DNA of 64,000 nucleotides, taken from positions 6,882,001-6,946,000 of the forward strand of contig NZ_CP041244.1 in assembly GCF_006547145.1 (NCBI RefSeq). The letters run 5' to 3'. The position numbers and the translations under genes were made by a program. Under the pieces are notes generated by a model, which ran no database searches, was not told the origin of the DNA, and saw only the letters and a program-made list of their open reading frames with translations. Numbering within the stretch: position 1 is the stretch's first letter; each line of letters begins with the position of its first letter. Source of the stretch: Actinomadura sp. WMMA1423. GTDB lineage: Bacteria > Actinomycetota > Actinomycetes > Streptosporangiales > Streptosporangiaceae. Shown here piece by piece: positions 33,716-42,490 of this stretch.

Positions 33716-34555
33716 ATGTCAGATCCATCCCGGGGGGACGGCCTCCCAGACGCGCCCATCGGGATCTTCGACAGCGGCTTCGGGGGCCTCACCGTCGCCC
33801 GGGCCATCCTCGACCAGCTGCCGAACGAGCCGATCGTCTACCTCGGCGACTCCGCCCGCCAGCCGTACGGGCCGCGCCCGATCGCGCAGGTCCGCGCGTT
33901 CGCCCTGGAGATGCTGGACGAGCTGGTCGAGCAGGGCGTGAAGATGCTGGTGATCGCCTGCAACAGCGCCAGCTCGGCGATGCTGCGCGACGCCCGCGAG
34001 CGCTACGACGTCCCTGTCGTGGAGGTCATCAACCCGGCGACCCGCCGCGCCGCTCGTGCCACTTCCAACGGGCGGGTCGGGCTGATCGCCACCGAGGCCA
34101 CGGTGAACAGCCGCGCCTACGAGGACGCGTTCGCCGCCGCGCCGCACATCGAACTGGTCAGCGCCGCCTGCCCGCGCTTCGTCGAGTTCGTGGAGGCGGG
34201 CGTGACGATGGGCGACGAACTGCTCGACGCGGCCCGCGGCTACCTGCGCCCGATCGTGGACGCGGGCTGCGACACCCTCATCCTCGGCTGCACGCACTAC
34301 CCCCTATTGGCGGGCGTCATCTCGTATGTGGTGGGAGACGGGGTCACACTGGTCTCAAGCGCCGACGAGACCGCCAAGGACGTGTACCGAGTGCTGCACG
34401 ATCGGGGACTGGCCCGCGCCGAGGCGAAGCCCCGGCCGGGTCACCGGTTCCGCGCCACCGGTGACCCCGCCGTGTTCGCCGAGCTCGGACGCCGCTTCCT
34501 CGGACCGGAGATCGGTCCGGTGGAGAGCACGTTGAGCAAGGCTTTGACGACCTGA
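33716..34555 (+). CDS. murI: Glutamate racemase
   Basis: MurI makes D-glutamate for peptidoglycan. The two catalytic cysteines are C82 (VIACNSASSAML) and C192 (LGCTHYPLL). The start GIFDSGFGGLTVARAI and YLGDSARQPYGPR are typical. The product has 279 residues. ATG 33716 lies 8 nt after TAGCCT without a ribosome binding site, so it is likely leaderless. The next gene follows after 30 bp, as in the Rv1338-Rv1339 pair. Confidence 0.93.
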   Translation: MSDPSRGDGLPDAPIGIFDSGFGGLTVARAILDQLPNEPIVYLGDSARQPYGPRPIAQVRAFALEMLDELVEQGVKMLVIACNSASSAMLRDARERYDVPVVEVINPATRRAARATSNGRVGLIATEATVNSRAYEDAFAAAPHIELVSAACPRFVEFVEAGVTMGDELLDAARGYLRPIVDAGCDTLILGCTHYPLLAGVISYVVGDGVTLVSSADETAKDVYRVLHDRGLARAEAKPRPGHRFRATGDPAVFAELGRRFLGPEIGPVESTLSKALTT

Positions 34556-34585
34556 TTCCTCGGGAACCCAAGAGGAGGAGTGAGC

Positions 34586-35335
34586 GTGCGGGTCACCGTG
34601 ATCGGCTGCTCCGGCAGCTTCCCAGGGCCGGACAGCCCCGCGTCCAGCTATCTGATCGAGGCGGACGGCTTCTCCCTGCTCCTCGACATCGGCAACGGTG
34701 CGATCGGCAGCCTCCAGCGCTTCCACGGCGTCCTGGACATCGACGCCATCTGCATCTCGCACCTGCACCCCGACCACTGCCTCGACCTCACGGTCTACTG
34801 GATCGCGCGGACGTACTGCCCGGACGGCCCGGCCCCGCGCATCCCCGTCTACGGCCCCCGCGGCACCGCGGAACACATGATCAAGGCGTACGAGCTGGAA
34901 CCGAACCCGGAGATGACCGACACCTTCGACTTCCGCCCGCTGGAGCCGGGGCCGATGCGCATCGGCCCGTTCACGGTGACCACCGCGCTGATGAACCACC
35001 CGGTCGAGGCGTACGGCCTGCGGATCGAGCACGGCGGCAGCGCGCTCACCTACTCCGGCGACACCGGGCACAGCGACGAGCTGGTGCGGCTGGCGCGCGG
35101 CTCCGACCTGTTCCTGTGCGAGGCGGCGTTCGCGGACCGGCCGGGGCTGCCGCCGGACATGCACCTGACGGGCAGGGAGGCGGGCGAGCACGCGGAGCGA
35201 GCCGAGGTGGGCCGGCTGGTCCTGACGCACCTGCTCCCGTGGAACGACCCGTCCCAGACGCTCTCCGAAGCGAAGGACAGCGGCTACCGCGGCCCGATCG
35301 AACTGGCAGAGGTCGGCGCGGTCTACGACCTGTGA
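34586..35335 (+). CDS. Metallo-beta-lactamase-fold hydrolase, Rv1339-like
   Basis: A 249-residue MBL-fold enzyme. The metal motif is HLHPDHCLDL (H-x-H-x-D-H), with further ligands in LMNHPVEAYGLRIEHG, YSGDTGHSDEL and the final LTHLLPW. In M. tuberculosis the syntenic Rv1339 has been described as an atypical cyclic-nucleotide phosphodiesterase; RNase Z-like activity is the older assumption. GTG 34586 has GAGGAGGAG 5-6 nt upstream, better than GTG 34580 within that box. It is coupled to murI. Confidence 0.85.
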   Translation: MRVTVIGCSGSFPGPDSPASSYLIEADGFSLLLDIGNGAIGSLQRFHGVLDIDAICISHLHPDHCLDLTVYWIARTYCPDGPAPRIPVYGPRGTAEHMIKAYELEPNPEMTDTFDFRPLEPGPMRIGPFTVTTALMNHPVEAYGLRIEHGGSALTYSGDTGHSDELVRLARGSDLFLCEAAFADRPGLPPDMHLTGREAGEHAERAEVGRLVLTHLLPWNDPSQTLSEAKDSGYRGPIELAEVGAVYDL

Positions 35336-35389
35336 GGAGCCCCGGCCACCGGCGCGTCCGCCGGTGCGGCGACCATGACCGCGGCGCCA

Positions 35390-35413
35390 GGACTGTGTAC
35401 GACCGCACAGTCC
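35390..35413. promoter_or_regulatory. Perfect inverted repeat GGACTGTG-N8-CACAGTCC
   Basis: The 8-8-8 repeat lies 39 bp before the ATG of the IMPase-like gene and 55 bp after the stop of the MBL gene. It could be an operator or a weak hairpin. No other promoter signal is clear here. Confidence 0.55.
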
Positions 35414-35451
35414 GACATGTCGTCGCATGAAAGCATGACCCGGAAATCGCA

Positions 35452-36564
35452 ATGGGCACACGCCCTGCGCGCCCCGGCACCCGCCCCGCGCGCCGGGGTG
35501 CGAGCGCGGGAGTGGTCGTGGACGACGGTGCACGCGAGGCCGGGGACCCATCTGTGCGTCCGGGCGGCCGGGGGCCGGTGCTGGAGCTGGTCCTCTACGC
35601 GGAGAGCAGGGCCGGCTTCCTCGTCCGGACGGAAGGGGCGGCCATCCTGCCGCTCCGCTCGCCGGTGGAGCGCGCCGGCCACGGCGAGACCGCGGGGGAG
35701 GGCCTCGGGCCCCTCGTCGTGCGGACGGCGAAGGACCGCTTCGGCCTCGACGTCGACTACCTCGGGCTGCTGGCGGCCGAGTCCGGCGAGCGCCGGCGGC
35801 TGACCGTCTGCGCGGTGGCGCGCGGCCCGCAGGAGTTCCCGGCCGCGGGCGGCAGGACCCGGCTCCTGTCGATGGCCGATCTGGAGGCGCGCGGCGACGA
35901 GGTCGACCGGGCCGCGCTGTTCGCGACCGCGCTCAGCTGGTACCACGCGTCCGTGGTGGCGAGGGAACTGCCGCACAGGGTGCGCGAGGCCGTCGACAGG
36001 TCGCTGCTCTACCTGGAGAACCACCGCTCCATCGAGGACGGCCGGTGGGGCTGGAACCTCTACATGATCACGTTGTTCCGCGGAGGCCGTCCCGTCATGG
36101 CGCTCGTCGTCGATCCGCTTCTGGAGCGCGAGTTCGTCGCGACGGACGCGGCGAACGGCGGGGCCTCGTCCCGCGGCGCCGCGGCGGCGTGCCCGCCCGT
36201 CCCGCTGCGCCGCTCGACCGTCTCGCTCGTCACGAACTACTCGGCGGCCGGACGCGTCTGGGGCGAGCGGATGCACGGGGTGCTCGGCGGCCGGTGCAAA
36301 CGGATCCTCTCGATGTGGGCGCCCGCGCTGGACCTCGCCCTGATCTCGACGGGGCAGTTGGACGGCATGATCTGCCACGAGGGCGGCCTGCTCGACGTCG
36401 GGGGCGGGATGCTGCTGGTCGCCGCGGCGGGAGGTCACGTGCTCGACCTGTCGGGCGCCCCGCTCGCGGCGCACCGCTCCATGTACGGCAGACCGGTGTC
36501 GTTCGTCGCGGCCGGCAGCCCGGAACTGGCACGCGAACTCCTGGACGTCGCGAGGTCGGCCTGA
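35452..36564 (+). CDS. IMPase-like protein without the canonical metal motif, with a Nudix-like N-terminal region
   Basis: A 370-residue protein that I cannot assign to a known enzyme. From about residue 200 it resembles the inositol monophosphatase fold: WGWNLYMITLFRGGRPVMALVVDPLLEREFVAT, then APALDLALISTGQLDGM and LLDVGGGMLLVAAAGGHVLDL. The D-x-D-G-T metal motif expected just before the first segment is replaced by LENHRSIEDG, so ordinary phosphatase activity is doubtful. Residues 45-120 look Nudix-like but lack a full Nudix box. It is divergent from nothing and converges on a cupin-like/CYTH pair. Confidence 0.5.
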   Translation: MGTRPARPGTRPARRGASAGVVVDDGAREAGDPSVRPGGRGPVLELVLYAESRAGFLVRTEGAAILPLRSPVERAGHGETAGEGLGPLVVRTAKDRFGLDVDYLGLLAAESGERRRLTVCAVARGPQEFPAAGGRTRLLSMADLEARGDEVDRAALFATALSWYHASVVARELPHRVREAVDRSLLYLENHRSIEDGRWGWNLYMITLFRGGRPVMALVVDPLLEREFVATDAANGGASSRGAAAACPPVPLRRSTVSLVTNYSAAGRVWGERMHGVLGGRCKRILSMWAPALDLALISTGQLDGMICHEGGLLDVGGGMLLVAAAGGHVLDLSGAPLAAHRSMYGRPVSFVAAGSPELARELLDVARSA

Positions 36565-36629
36565 CCCGGCGCGGCGAAGCCGTGTGTGCCGTGTGACCCG
36601 GTGCGGTGTGACCGGGGGAGCGGTGTGGG

Positions 36630-37346
36630 TCAGACCGCGAGCGGGTCGGCGAGTTCGTCGACGAGGTCTCCCAGCAGGTGGCGCAGGTCCTCGTGCGAGA
36701 AACCGGCGCGCGGGAGCGTCCTGCCCGAGGGCAGTCGCTTCTCCGCGTAGACCAGGACCGCGGAGTCCGGCTGGTGCGGTCCTTGCAGGACGAGGCTCAT
36801 GGTGAGCCGGCCCGGCGGGTTCGACACCCGGTGCAGGACGTCGGACGTGAGCGTGTAGGACGTGCCCGCCCGCAGGTGCGCGTCGAAGGAGCGGGTGAGG
36901 CCCCGCTGTCCGAGCGCCTCCAGGGAGTACGAGGCGGAGCCGCGCTCGGACACGTAGCCGTAGGCGTGGAAGGGGCAGCCGCCCGGGTCCGGGGTGAACT
37001 CCTGGAACCGGTATCCGCCGAGCAGGATCACCGAGGAGAAGTCCCAGCGGTGGTTGTGGACGTTCTCCACCTCGGCCTCCCGAGGGACTTCCCGCCACAC
37101 GTGCAGCCGGAACTGGTATCCGGCGCCCGCCATCAGCACGATCTTGTCGAAGCCGTTGTCATGTCGGTAGGAGGCGTCCCGCACCGCGTCGAGCCACTGC
37201 TCGTCGCGCAGCGTCCCGCACAGCAGGTCGCGGACGGCCTCCGGGGTGGCGAACGGCGCGAGCGCGGCGTGTAGCGCGTCGCTCGCCCGCGTTCCCGGGG
37301 GCCGAAGTCTCCGCGCGAGCCGTGCGGCCAGTTCGTGGCGGGTCAT
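36630..37346 (-). CDS. Cupin-like protein with HNHRWDF motif
   Basis: The 238-residue product has a helical N-terminal part (1-70) and a beta-rich core. The core starts IVLMAGAGYQFRLHVWREVP, then VHNHRWDFSSVILLGGYRF with an H-x-H pair suited to metal binding, and a second cupin-type strand set TLTSDVLHRVSNPPGRLTMSLVLQGP with another His. Fold and metal binding are inferred; it resembles the cysteine-dioxygenase/cupin class but lacks a clear family name. Its ATG overlaps the CYTH stop (ATGA), with GGAGG 4 nt upstream, so the two are translationally coupled. Confidence 0.55.
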   Translation of the reverse strand: MTRHELAARLARRLRPPGTRASDALHAALAPFATPEAVRDLLCGTLRDEQWLDAVRDASYRHDNGFDKIVLMAGAGYQFRLHVWREVPREAEVENVHNHRWDFSSVILLGGYRFQEFTPDPGGCPFHAYGYVSERGSASYSLEALGQRGLTRSFDAHLRAGTSYTLTSDVLHRVSNPPGRLTMSLVLQGPHQPDSAVLVYAEKRLPSGRTLPRAGFSHEDLRHLLGDLVDELADPLAV

Positions 37347-37864
37347 GAAGCCTCCAGGAGGGACCGGCCGCCGCGCCAACCGAGCGCGATCACGGCGTTG
37401 GAGAACGCGGGCTCGGTGGTGACCTCGCGGTCGATGACGAGGAAGTCCGGCAGGGTGAAGCTCTGCTCCAGGCTCTCGACCTGGAGTTCCAGCAGGTGGC
37501 ATGCGCGGCTGACCGGGCGGCGGATGTCGTCGAGCTCGAACAGCTGACCCCGCCAGCGAAAGCACCGGCGCACCTTGGCGATGATCTCGCGGCGCGGGTC
37601 CCGGCCGGCGCGGAGCTCGTCGTACTCGCCGCGGTCGAGCTCCCGCTCCTCGACCTCCCGCACGCCGTCGGACAGCCGGTGCAGCCGCGCCAGACGGTAG
37701 GCGGCGCGGCCGTGCCGCACGCCGCGGCGGATGCGGAGCTGATCGGTGCCGTCGACCTTCAGGTAGACCTGCTCGTACTCGATCACGTCGGCGTCGCGGA
37801 GCGCTGGATGCGTCCAGTCGGGTTCCGCGCCGAGGAGGAATTTGCGTTCGATCTCTAGGGGCAT
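37343..37864 (-). CDS. CYTH domain protein (inorganic triphosphatase-like)
   Basis: The 173-residue protein opens with the CYTH signature EIERKFLL (E4, E6, K8). It continues with YLKVDGTDQLRIRRG, a VEERELD segment, KVRRCFRWRGQLFELDDI and LLELQVESL, all charged strand residues that line the tunnel of triphosphate tunnel metalloenzymes. Family members hydrolyse tripolyphosphate or thiamine triphosphate, or make cAMP; the substrate is unknown. It is the first gene of a two-gene leftward unit divergent from rph. Confidence 0.8.
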   Translation of the reverse strand: MPLEIERKFLLGAEPDWTHPALRDADVIEYEQVYLKVDGTDQLRIRRGVRHGRAAYRLARLHRLSDGVREVEERELDRGEYDELRAGRDPRREIIAKVRRCFRWRGQLFELDDIRRPVSRACHLLELQVESLEQSFTLPDFLVIDREVTTEPAFSNAVIALGWRGGRSLLEAS

Positions 37865-38009
37865 CGCCTCAGGCCGTCGACTCGGTGCGAAAGGGGCGGG
37901 TAGGACTCGGTAGGGCTTCGAGAGGACACTGCCAGAGCAACCCATCGGGGGCCGGGTGTCAACCGGTGGTAAGCGGGGTCTGACGCCGCCCGACCGCTAG
38001 GGTGGGCGC

Positions 38010-38729
38010 ATGCCTCGCCCCGATGACCGCGCCTCCGACCGCCTCCGTCCCGTCCGCATCCAGCGCGGATGGCTCGATCACGCGGAGGGCTCGGTGCTCG
38101 TCGAGTTCGGCGCGACCCGGGTGCTGTGCGCCGCGTCCGTCCAGGACTCGGTGCCCCGCTGGCGGCGCGACAGCGGCCTCGGCTGGGTCACCGCGGAGTA
38201 CGCGATGCTGCCGCGCGCGACCAACACCCGCAACGACCGCGAGTCCGTCAAGGGGCGGATCGGCGGCCGCACCCACGAGATCTCCCGGCTGATCGGCCGG
38301 TCGATCCGGGCGTGCCTCGACCTCAAGGCGCTGGGCGAGAACACCGTCCAGCTCGACTGCGACGTCCTGCAGGCCGACGGCGGCACCCGCACCGCCGCGA
38401 TCACAGGCGCGTACGTCGCGCTGGCCGACGCGGTGAGCTGGATGCGCGAGCGCCGCCTCCTCAAGGGCGACCCGCTCATCACCTCGGTGTCGGCGGTCAG
38501 CGTCGGCGTCGTGGACGGCGAGCCCCGCCTCGACCTCTGCTACGAGGAGGACTCCGCCGCCGGGACGGACATGAACGTCGTCTGCACCGGCGACGGCCGG
38601 TTCGTCGAGGTGCAGGGCACCGCCGAGGGCGCCCCGTTCGACCGGGCGGAGCTGGACGCGCTGCTCGACCTCGGCGCCGCCGGCTGCGCCGAGCTGACCC
38701 GCATCCAGAACGAGGCCCTCGGCCGATGA
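38010..38729 (+). CDS. rph: Ribonuclease PH
   Basis: A phosphorolytic 3'-exoribonuclease that trims tRNA 3' ends. The 239 residues include LRPVRIQRGWLDHAEGSVLV, PRWRRDSGLGWVTAEYAMLPRAT (phosphate/RNA-binding Arg), GRTHEISRLIGRSIRACLDL and VLQADGGTRTAAITGA, all RNase PH hallmarks. ATG 38010 follows TAGGGT by 6 nt, suggesting a leaderless start. Its stop overlaps the start of rdgB (ATGA), as in the mycobacterial Rv1340-Rv1341 pair. Confidence 0.95.
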   Translation: MPRPDDRASDRLRPVRIQRGWLDHAEGSVLVEFGATRVLCAASVQDSVPRWRRDSGLGWVTAEYAMLPRATNTRNDRESVKGRIGGRTHEISRLIGRSIRACLDLKALGENTVQLDCDVLQADGGTRTAAITGAYVALADAVSWMRERRLLKGDPLITSVSAVSVGVVDGEPRLDLCYEEDSAAGTDMNVVCTGDGRFVEVQGTAEGAPFDRAELDALLDLGAAGCAELTRIQNEALGR

Positions 38730-39343
38730 GCCGGGTCGTCCTCGCCACCCACAACAAGGGCAAGGTGGCGGAACTCCACCGTATCCTCGGCGACCTCGAC
38801 GTCGTCGGCCTCGACGGCTTCCCCGGCGCCCCCGACGTGCCCGAGACCGAGCTCACCTTCGAGGGCAACGCGCTGCTCAAGGCCCGCGCGATCGCCGCGT
38901 TCACCGGGCTGCCCGCCGTCGCCGACGACTCCGGTCTGTGCGTGGACGCGCTGAACGGCATGCCCGGCGTGCTGTCGGCCCGCTGGTCGGGGCGCTTCGG
39001 CGCGGGGGGCGACCGCGACGCCGCCAACCTGCGGCTCGTCCTCGACCAGCTCGCCGACGTGGCCGACGACAGGCGCGGCGGCTCGTTCGTGTGCGCGGCG
39101 GCGCTGGTCGTCCCGGGCGGCGCCGAGCACTGCGTCGAGGGCCGGATGCACGGCACCGTCATCCGGGAGCCGCGCGGCGCCGGCGGGTTCGGCTACGACC
39201 CGATCTTCCTGCCGGAGGGCGGGACCCGCACGAACGCGGAGCTGACGGCCGCGGAGAAGGACGCCATCAGCCATCGCGGCCGGGCGTTCCGCGCGCTCGC
39301 CGAGATCGTCCCGAGCGCCCTGCACGCCGCGGGCCTGGCCTGA
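38726..39343 (+). CDS. rdgB: Non-canonical purine NTP pyrophosphatase RdgB/HAM1
   Basis: RdgB removes ITP, dITP and XTP from nucleotide pools. This 205-residue protein has the family's VLATHNKGKVAEL start, TFEGNALLKARA, ADDSGLCVDALNGMPGVLSARW, GFGYDPIFLPEG and a final SHRGRAFRAL. The ATG overlaps the rph stop. It ends 54 bp before a convergent MEDS-domain gene. Confidence 0.95.
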   Translation: MSRVVLATHNKGKVAELHRILGDLDVVGLDGFPGAPDVPETELTFEGNALLKARAIAAFTGLPAVADDSGLCVDALNGMPGVLSARWSGRFGAGGDRDAANLRLVLDQLADVADDRRGGSFVCAAALVVPGGAEHCVEGRMHGTVIREPRGAGGFGYDPIFLPEGGTRTNAELTAAEKDAISHRGRAFRALAEIVPSALHAAGLA

Positions 39344-39397
39344 CCCACCTTCCGCGGAGGCTCCCTCCCGGTGTCGCCCGTGTTGCCGTCTGGCCGG

Positions 39398-40318
39398 TCA
39401 GCCGCAGCGGAGGCGGACGAAGGTGCCGTCCCATCCGGCGCGCAGTTCCATCAGGTCGACCAGGAGGCGGACGGTCCACAGCCCGAACCCGCGCTGGAGG
39501 GCGGAGTCGGGCGGGATGAAGCCGGTCAGGGCGTCGGGCCCGGGGCGCCAGAAGCCGTGGTCGCCGATCTCGCAGACCAGGTCGGTGCCGTCCTGCCACA
39601 CCCACAGCCCGATCGGCGGCGTGCCGTGCTGGAGGGCGTTCGCGGCGACCTCGTTGGCGGCGGTGACGAGGTTCTGCGCCTGCTGCTTGGCCAGCCCGTG
39701 CCGGTGGGCGCGCTCGCCGACGAACACGCGCAGCGCGTGCAGGTCGTCGCCGTCGATGGGGAGGTACTCCGCGCCGGCCGGGCGGTCGAGGCTGAACCGG
39801 CTGTCGAAGCCGGAGCCGAACTCCACCGGGTCGACGTACTCGTCGTTCTCGCCGTCGTGGCCCGGAGCGAGCAGCAGCGGGTGGGTGCGGCGGGCCTCGT
39901 CGAGGATGCGGGGCGGCAGCTCCGCCGAGTCGTAGGGGCACAGGGCGCGTGCCCCCGACTCGCCGAAGACCACGTTGATGAGCGACTCGTAGCGGATCCA
40001 TTCGAGCGTCCGGCGCTCGTCCAGCCCGGACCAGACCGGTTCGGCGAGCGCGCAGATGGTGCGCGGGGCGCTCTCCTTCACGATGTTCTGGTAGTCGCGC
40101 AGCGTGTGCACCGGATGCCGGTAGAAGGTGGCGGAGTCGTGGAAGACGACTGCGTCGCGATGGGCGGGGAGCGAGTCCCGCAGGGCGGACAGGTGGGGCT
40201 CGCGGGCGATGGCGAGCACGACGTCGTCCCTCTCCACACCCGATTGGAGAAAGGGCGCCGCGACCGACAGGAACTCCTCGATGCCCTGGTACATGAACGC
40301 CTTGTGTTCCAGTGCCAT
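39398..40318 (-). CDS. MEDS-domain anti-sigma kinase-like protein (RsbA family) A
   Basis: Residues 1-160 form a MEDS sensory domain (DcmR-like), with FLSVAAPFLQSGVERDDVVLAIA and CALAEPVWSGLDERRTLEWIRYESLINVVF. After it a GHKL/HATPase_c domain has NLVTAANEVAANALQHG, VCEIGDHGFW and GFGLWTVRLLVDLMEL (N, G1 and G2 boxes). The layout matches RsbA-type anti-sigma kinases. Its start overlaps the next gene's stop (ATGA), so it is translated with the MEDS-STAS protein upstream. Target unknown. Confidence 0.82.
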   Translation of the reverse strand: MALEHKAFMYQGIEEFLSVAAPFLQSGVERDDVVLAIAREPHLSALRDSLPAHRDAVVFHDSATFYRHPVHTLRDYQNIVKESAPRTICALAEPVWSGLDERRTLEWIRYESLINVVFGESGARALCPYDSAELPPRILDEARRTHPLLLAPGHDGENDEYVDPVEFGSGFDSRFSLDRPAGAEYLPIDGDDLHALRVFVGERAHRHGLAKQQAQNLVTAANEVAANALQHGTPPIGLWVWQDGTDLVCEIGDHGFWRPGPDALTGFIPPDSALQRGFGLWTVRLLVDLMELRAGWDGTFVRLRCG

Positions 40319-41223
40319 CAGGAGATGCCCTCCGTCTCCGCCAGGCGCCGCCCCCGGGCGAGGCCGGGCAGCCGGTGCCAGCCGACCAGGTCGATGACGC
40401 TCTCGACGTCCGGCGACAGGTGGTCGAGGACGAGCGCGGCGTCGGCGGGCAGCCGCGTGGCGTGCCTGGCCAGCAGGTGCAGCGCGCCGAGGTCGATGAA
40501 CCCGAGTCGGGCCAGGTCGAGGTGGACGCTGCCGCCGGGCCGCACCTGGGCGAGCTGCTCGGCGAACACCGAGTGCCGCGCGGCGTCGAGTTCGCCCTCG
40601 ACGCGCAGGCCCTCGGGCTCGAACGTGCGCACGATCTTCAGGATCCCGTCGTCGAATTCGGGGTTCACTTCCACGAGGACCTCGTGTGTGTCGCGGAGGT
40701 CGTTGAGCTCGGCGGGCGGGCACGCGTGCCGGTCGACCTGGCAGATCGCCATCGCCATGGTGCTCGGCGAGACGGCGTCGCCCACCCGGTGCTCGCAGCG
40801 CAGCATCCGGCCGAGGTCGGACCGGCCGGGGCCGTTCAGCAGCCAGCTGTAGTCGGTGGTGACGCGCGCCGCGCGAAAGCCCTGGTCGAACGCGGCGCCG
40901 ACCTCGCGGGCGATCGTGTCGGCCATCCGGGCCGGCTCGAAGGCGCCGCGGCGGTCGAGGCAGGCCTCCTGCCGCGGGATGACCCGCAGCTGGCCCGACC
41001 TCACGCGGGCCTCCACGTCGATCGGCCCCTCGGGACCGAGACCGGGCAGCAGTTCGGCCGGGACGTCGGTGACGTACACGACCTTCTCGGGGCTTTCCAA
41101 GCCCTCCCGGAGGAAGGTCCCGATGACCCGGTCACGGTGCTCCGGGCTGCTGTAGGCGAACCAGCCGTGGTCTCCGGGACGTACGGCGCTTACGGAGCGC
41201 TCGGCGAACCAGGATGTCTCCAT
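40318..41223 (-). CDS. MEDS and STAS domain protein (anti-sigma factor antagonist-like)
   Basis: Residues 1-185 form a MEDS domain (VRPGDHGWFAYSSPEHRDRVIGTFLREGL and SWLLNGPGRSDLGRMLRCEHRV). Residues 205-290 form a STAS domain (LRVEGELDAARHSVFAEQLAQV, VHLDLARLGFIDLGALHLLARHA). STAS proteins are substrates of RsbW-type kinases, and the conserved phosphosite Ser is replaced around FIDLGA by Asp/Leu, so phosphorylation there is doubtful. It sits between two MEDS-HATPase proteins and probably partners with one of them. Confidence 0.82.
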   Translation of the reverse strand: METSWFAERSVSAVRPGDHGWFAYSSPEHRDRVIGTFLREGLESPEKVVYVTDVPAELLPGLGPEGPIDVEARVRSGQLRVIPRQEACLDRRGAFEPARMADTIAREVGAAFDQGFRAARVTTDYSWLLNGPGRSDLGRMLRCEHRVGDAVSPSTMAMAICQVDRHACPPAELNDLRDTHEVLVEVNPEFDDGILKIVRTFEPEGLRVEGELDAARHSVFAEQLAQVRPGGSVHLDLARLGFIDLGALHLLARHATRLPADAALVLDHLSPDVESVIDLVGWHRLPGLARGRRLAETEGIS

Positions 41224-41302
41224 GGCCTCCCCATCACTGCGAGGCGGATTCGTTCAGCGTACGCCGGTCCGGCGCGGTTGGAAGCCCAACGCATGGAGTT
41301 CC

Positions 41303-42319
41303 TCACGCTCCGTTCGCTCCGCCGCGTCCCGGGGACGGGCCGCTCAGGCGGTTCGCCGTGGTCGCATCGGCGGGCAGGGCCAGGCGCAGCCGCACGGCGG
41401 TGCCGCCGTCCCCTGTCCGGATCTGGACGAGGGAGCACAGCAGGCGCACCGCCCACAGCCCGAACCGGCCGCCCGGCGTACCGCCGTCCGGCCGCGGCGG
41501 GACGAGCCCGAACCCGCCGTCCGGCTCCCACCGGCCCTCGTCGGTGACCTCGCAGACCAGTGCGGCCGCCCCGGGCGAGGCATCGGTCCACACCCGCACC
41601 GCGACGGGAGGCTCGCCGTGCCGGAACGCGTTCGTGACGACCTCCGTCACCGCGACCAGGAGCCGCTGCCGGTCGGCGCCGGGCAGCGGCGTGCGCCGCG
41701 CGCAGTCGGCGACCCACGCGCGGAGCCAGTACAGGTCGGGCCGCTCGATCTCCAGGGTCTCGGCGCCGTCCGGCGGCGGGGGGAGCGGGTCGCCGTCGCA
41801 CCGGGCGCAGTACGCCGTGGGGCTGACGAAGCCGGGGTTGGGGACGGTCCGCGCGCCGCGCACGGTCTCGGGATGGGTCCGGCGCCCGGCCGCGACGACG
41901 GAGGCGGGGAGCGTCGCCGCGTAGGGGCACATGATCGCGGCGCCGGTGCCGCGGAACGCGACGTTCAGCACGGCCTCGGTCCGCTGCCACTCGACGACCT
42001 CCAGCGGGGGCCGCGTCGCCCAGACCGGCTCGCCGAGGACGCGCAGCCGCCGTCCCCGCCGCGCGGTCTCGCGGGCGTCGCCCAGGCAGTCCGCGAGGGT
42101 GCGGGACGGATGCGCATACCAGGCGGCGGCCTCGGTGAACTCGACGCCGGCCGCCGCGGGCCCGAGGGCGTCGCGCAGCAGCATCTCGCGCCCCGTCCCG
42201 CACACCGCGAGGACGCGGTCGCCGGCGTCGAGGCCCGCGCGCAGGAACGGCACGGCGCCGCCGAGGTACTCCTCCGCGCCGGAGAAGGGCAGCAGCCGAT
42301 GCGTGAAGCCGGAGCTCAC
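41303..42319 (-). CDS. MEDS-domain anti-sigma kinase-like protein (RsbA family) B
   Basis: A 338-residue paralogue of the protein at 39398-40318. The MEDS part has YLGGAVPFLRAGLDAGDRVLAVCG and LGEPVWATRPPLEVVEWQRTEAVLNVAF. The kinase-like part has LLVAVTEVVTNAFRHG, CEVTDEGRW and GRFGLWAVRLLCSLVQI. A CARC pair (AYCARCDGD) in the middle might bind metal. GTG 42319 is the start (GGGA upstream). It is 80 bp from the next gene and probably the first gene of the three-gene unit. Confidence 0.8.
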   Translation of the reverse strand: MSSGFTHRLLPFSGAEEYLGGAVPFLRAGLDAGDRVLAVCGTGREMLLRDALGPAAAGVEFTEAAAWYAHPSRTLADCLGDARETARRGRRLRVLGEPVWATRPPLEVVEWQRTEAVLNVAFRGTGAAIMCPYAATLPASVVAAGRRTHPETVRGARTVPNPGFVSPTAYCARCDGDPLPPPPDGAETLEIERPDLYWLRAWVADCARRTPLPGADRQRLLVAVTEVVTNAFRHGEPPVAVRVWTDASPGAAALVCEVTDEGRWEPDGGFGLVPPRPDGGTPGGRFGLWAVRLLCSLVQIRTGDGGTAVRLRLALPADATTANRLSGPSPGRGGANGA

Positions 42320-42446
42320 GGCGGTCCCGCCAGTTGTGTGATCATGGTGTCACCGACTGCGCGTGGCGAACGGACCCGACCAGCCTAGAACGCCCGCCGC
42401 GGCCTGCCGAGTGCTTTCGTCCGAATAGTCCGGTCGGCTTCCGGTG

Positions 42447-42469
42447 GCCCGCCCGCGGCCCGGGCGGGC
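42447..42469. terminator. 9-bp GC-rich hairpin after tetR
   Basis: GCCCGCCCG (42447-42455) pairs with CGGGCGGGC (42461-42469) across 5 nt, 22 bp past the stop of the leftward tetR gene. A second complementary C/G-rich arm follows at 42476-42487 and could compete. Confidence 0.55.
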
Positions 42470-42490
42470 GCGGCGGCCCGCCCGGGCCGG

